Source: CAWAWP01 sp963841205
GTDB lineage: Bacteria > Chloroflexota > Ktedonobacteria > Ktedonobacterales > JADMIN01
Reading direction: 5' to 3'
Length of the DNA stretch: 64,000 bases
NCBI GenBank assembly: GCA_963841205.1
Contig: CAWJCH010000028.1
Span: forward strand, 17,166-81,165
Both the position numbers and the translations under genes were made by a program. Within the stretch, counting starts at the first letter, position 1. Each line of letters starts with the position of its first letter. Shown here in pieces: positions 62,703-64,000 of this stretch. The notes below the pieces were generated by a model, which searched no databases, was not told the origin of the DNA, and was given only the letters and a program-made list of their open reading frames with translations.

Positions 62703-62945
62703 TTGACCACTCCCCACGGCTGACGCCGGGGGATTCTTGGGCTGACCACCGCTCACCTAGCGAGCTAGGAGCGTCGTACAGGGTCATGTCGTGGCCCGAA
62801 GCCACCTCCACACGCGTCGATTCCCGCAGGCCCTGCGGTAGGGGGGCGAGTATCGCACACCTGGTCGGTTGGTGTCCGGGTGTCGGGAGCGCCTGACGGC
62901 GCGCGGCGCTTCCTCCCCGTGGGTGCACCGCGGGGTCTTCGCGCC
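62703..62945 (-). mobile_element. ORF-less IS200/IS605-like mini-element with HEARO-like RNA core (copy 2)
   Basis: 243 bases. Minus strand: GGCGCGAAGACCCCG ... CGGGGAGGAAGCGCC (5' hairpin), then CCGCAGGGCCTGCGGGAAT in the centre, and CCCCCGGCGTCAGCCGTGGGG then AGTGGTCAA at the 3' end. Shares the same blocks with 7840-8064 while the arms of the first hairpin differ yet still pair, evidence of a conserved RNA. Sits inside the integrase gene. Confidence 0.62.
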
Positions 62946-63222
62946 ACATTCTTTGATAACTCTGGTGACTCCGCGGCTTGACGCTGTGTTCTACAGCGGT
63001 GAGCCACGATGCGAGATACTGTCCAAAGGTCTGACGCTCGCCGACGATGGGCAGCCCCACGTCACGGTCACGAAGAGCGGCGGTGAGTCGTTTAGCCGCT
63101 TCTTGCCGTGTCTTGGCGTAGAAGTACTTGCGCCTCCCTCCCTCTAGCGTGACGCGCGCCACCCAGCGACCGTCCGCACGCTTCGTGATGCTGCCCTCGT
63201 TGTTTGCGCGCCTGCCCGCCAT
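62946..63222 (-). pseudogene. int: Tyrosine integrase, N-terminal part
   Basis: MAGRRANNEGSITKRADGRW begins the arm-binding domain, continuing GLPIVGERQTFGQYLASWL and VKPRSHQSYQRM, where it meets the mini-element. Aligns with residues 1-~90 of the left integrase. Starts 3 bases after the Xis stop. Confidence 0.88.
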
Positions 63223-63225
63223 ACG

Positions 63226-63456
63226 CTAGCTCGCTTTCTGCAACGTGATGAGCTGTTCGACGAATTCGTGAAGGGCTCGCACCGGCACCAACCTTCGCCC
63301 ACCGACCTTGCGGCTGGCGAGCTCGCCCGTCGCGAGGAAGCCGTAGAGTCGCGTGCGCTTGATGCCAAGTGCGTTGCACGCTTCGTCCACGGTCAAAAGC
63401 ACCCTGGCCCGTGGCGGTTCTTCTGCCGCCCGTAGCTCCTCCTGGGGCATGTGCAT
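63226..63456 (-). CDS. Excisionase-like HTH protein (right module)
   Basis: 76 residues (MHMPQEEL; an internal ATG two codons later follows AAAGGAGG more suitably). VLLTVDEACNALGIKRTRLYGFL then GELASRKVGGRRLVPVRALHEF is the same winged-HTH pattern as 1876-2088. Intact, though the integrase next to it is destroyed, so it may persist as a regulator or be on its way to decay. Confidence 0.8.
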   Translation of the reverse strand: MHMPQEELRAAEEPPRARVLLTVDEACNALGIKRTRLYGFLATGELASRKVGGRRLVPVRALHEFVEQLITLQKAS

Positions 63457-63481
63457 TTCCTCCTTTCGCTCGTGAATCGGC

Positions 63482-64000
63482 TAAGCCGCGGGTATTTGCG
63501 ACGCCAGGATGCCCAGGCGTTGCCGCTTGTCGTCGCGGATGGCCTCGAAGGTGAGGCCCTTGTCCTCGTGGTACTCGGCCATCCAGTCGTAGAACCAGGT
63601 GAGGAAGTCCGCCGCGTTGGCCTTGGGGAGTGCGCTCGCCAGCAGTGCCGCCGCCTTGGTGGAGCAGCCGGCGAGCATCTGGCAGATCAGCCGCAGGTCG
63701 CCTTTCTCCCGCTTCTCGCGGACCGCCGGCTCGCCCTGGCCGTAGGACTCGGCCCGCTGAATGGCATGCCACGCTGGCGAGGGCGGCCAGCGCCATTTGT
63801 TGGGGTCGGCGGCGTCGGGCTCGGTGTGCCGCAGCCAGCATTAGGTCGAGTACGCCCACAAACCCGGCAGCTGGTCGAAGAAGGCGAAAGCGTCCTCGAC
63901 CTGGAGCTGGCGGAGCACCTCGCGCTCGTAGCGGAACTCGACGCGGATCACCCGCGAGACGCCGTCCCATCCGTTGCGCAGCCAGATGGCGTGCATCCAG
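63482..64000 (-). pseudogene. Rep_trans-like replication initiator, C-terminal part, runs off window
   Basis: The frame contains VIRVEFRYEREVLRQLQVED, then LPGLWAYST, a TAA stop at 63843-63841, and CWLRHTEPDAADPNKWRW to the natural end SQIPAA at 63482. The order and spacing match the left Rep (WRLEFQVRREGMR, then HWLRLTTPGRGKVRSRW). The in-frame stop sits in a conserved stretch, so the gene is probably inactive unless the stop is a sequencing error. The N-terminal half is outside the window. Confidence 0.72.

Overview
High-GC chromosomal DNA, most likely from a Chloroflexota-type bacterium. This is inferred from gene content (stand-alone class II GlyRS, PASTA Ser/Thr kinase, peptide ABC transporter, probable leaderless promoters, very high TnpB load) and was not tested by phylogeny. 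About half the window is ordinary chromosomal genes: chemotaxis-like sensor, peptide ABC operon, ECF sigma pair, recO, PASTA kinase, purA, spermidine-synthase-like protein, glycyl-tRNA synthetase, methyltransferases, PstS-like lipoprotein plus HAMP protein, MFS and EamA transporters, typA, RidA, a ThDP enzyme, DinB, an ArsR/SRPBCC fusion and proline dehydrogenase. Layout: 1-3400 is the inner end of an integrative element (Rep, excisionase-like HTH, tyrosine integrase, then paired direct repeats). 3380-60511 is chromosome peppered with insertion sequences. 60600-64000 is a second element of the same Rep-Xis-Int design in the opposite orientation. In the second element the integrase is broken by two insertions and the Rep has an in-frame stop. 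Nine IS200/IS605-type TnpB-only elements (no TnpA) lie at about 3819, 22214, 24569, 31473, 36002, 38730, 46878, 52512 and 61248. Only those at 22231-23406 and 46895-48109 keep an intact TnpB. There is one complete IS607-type element (serine recombinase plus TnpB, 53345-55430) and a decayed relative (20925-22213). Two ~230-bp ORF-less elements (7840-8064 and 62703-62945) share ends and an RNA-like core that resembles IscB-associated (HEARO/omega) RNA. Most informative observations: (1) in-silico excision of two TnpB elements restores the interrupted genes exactly in frame, which fixes the element ends, an NTGAC target/TAM and the guide side of the predicted omegaRNAs; (2) the TnpB copy inside the right-hand integrase differs from its intact sister mainly by A-to-C and T-to-G changes, a strong A:T-to-C:G transversion signature; (3) the IS607 TnpB lacks the usual RuvC-II glutamate but has a Glu pair about 46 residues further on, a Fanzor-like rearrangement; (4) the ArsR/SRPBCC gene has a consensus promoter whose spacer is filled by a perfect palindrome and which appears to give a leaderless mRNA; (5) two families of dispersed intergenic repeats occur, one read in frame inside an MFS transporter.
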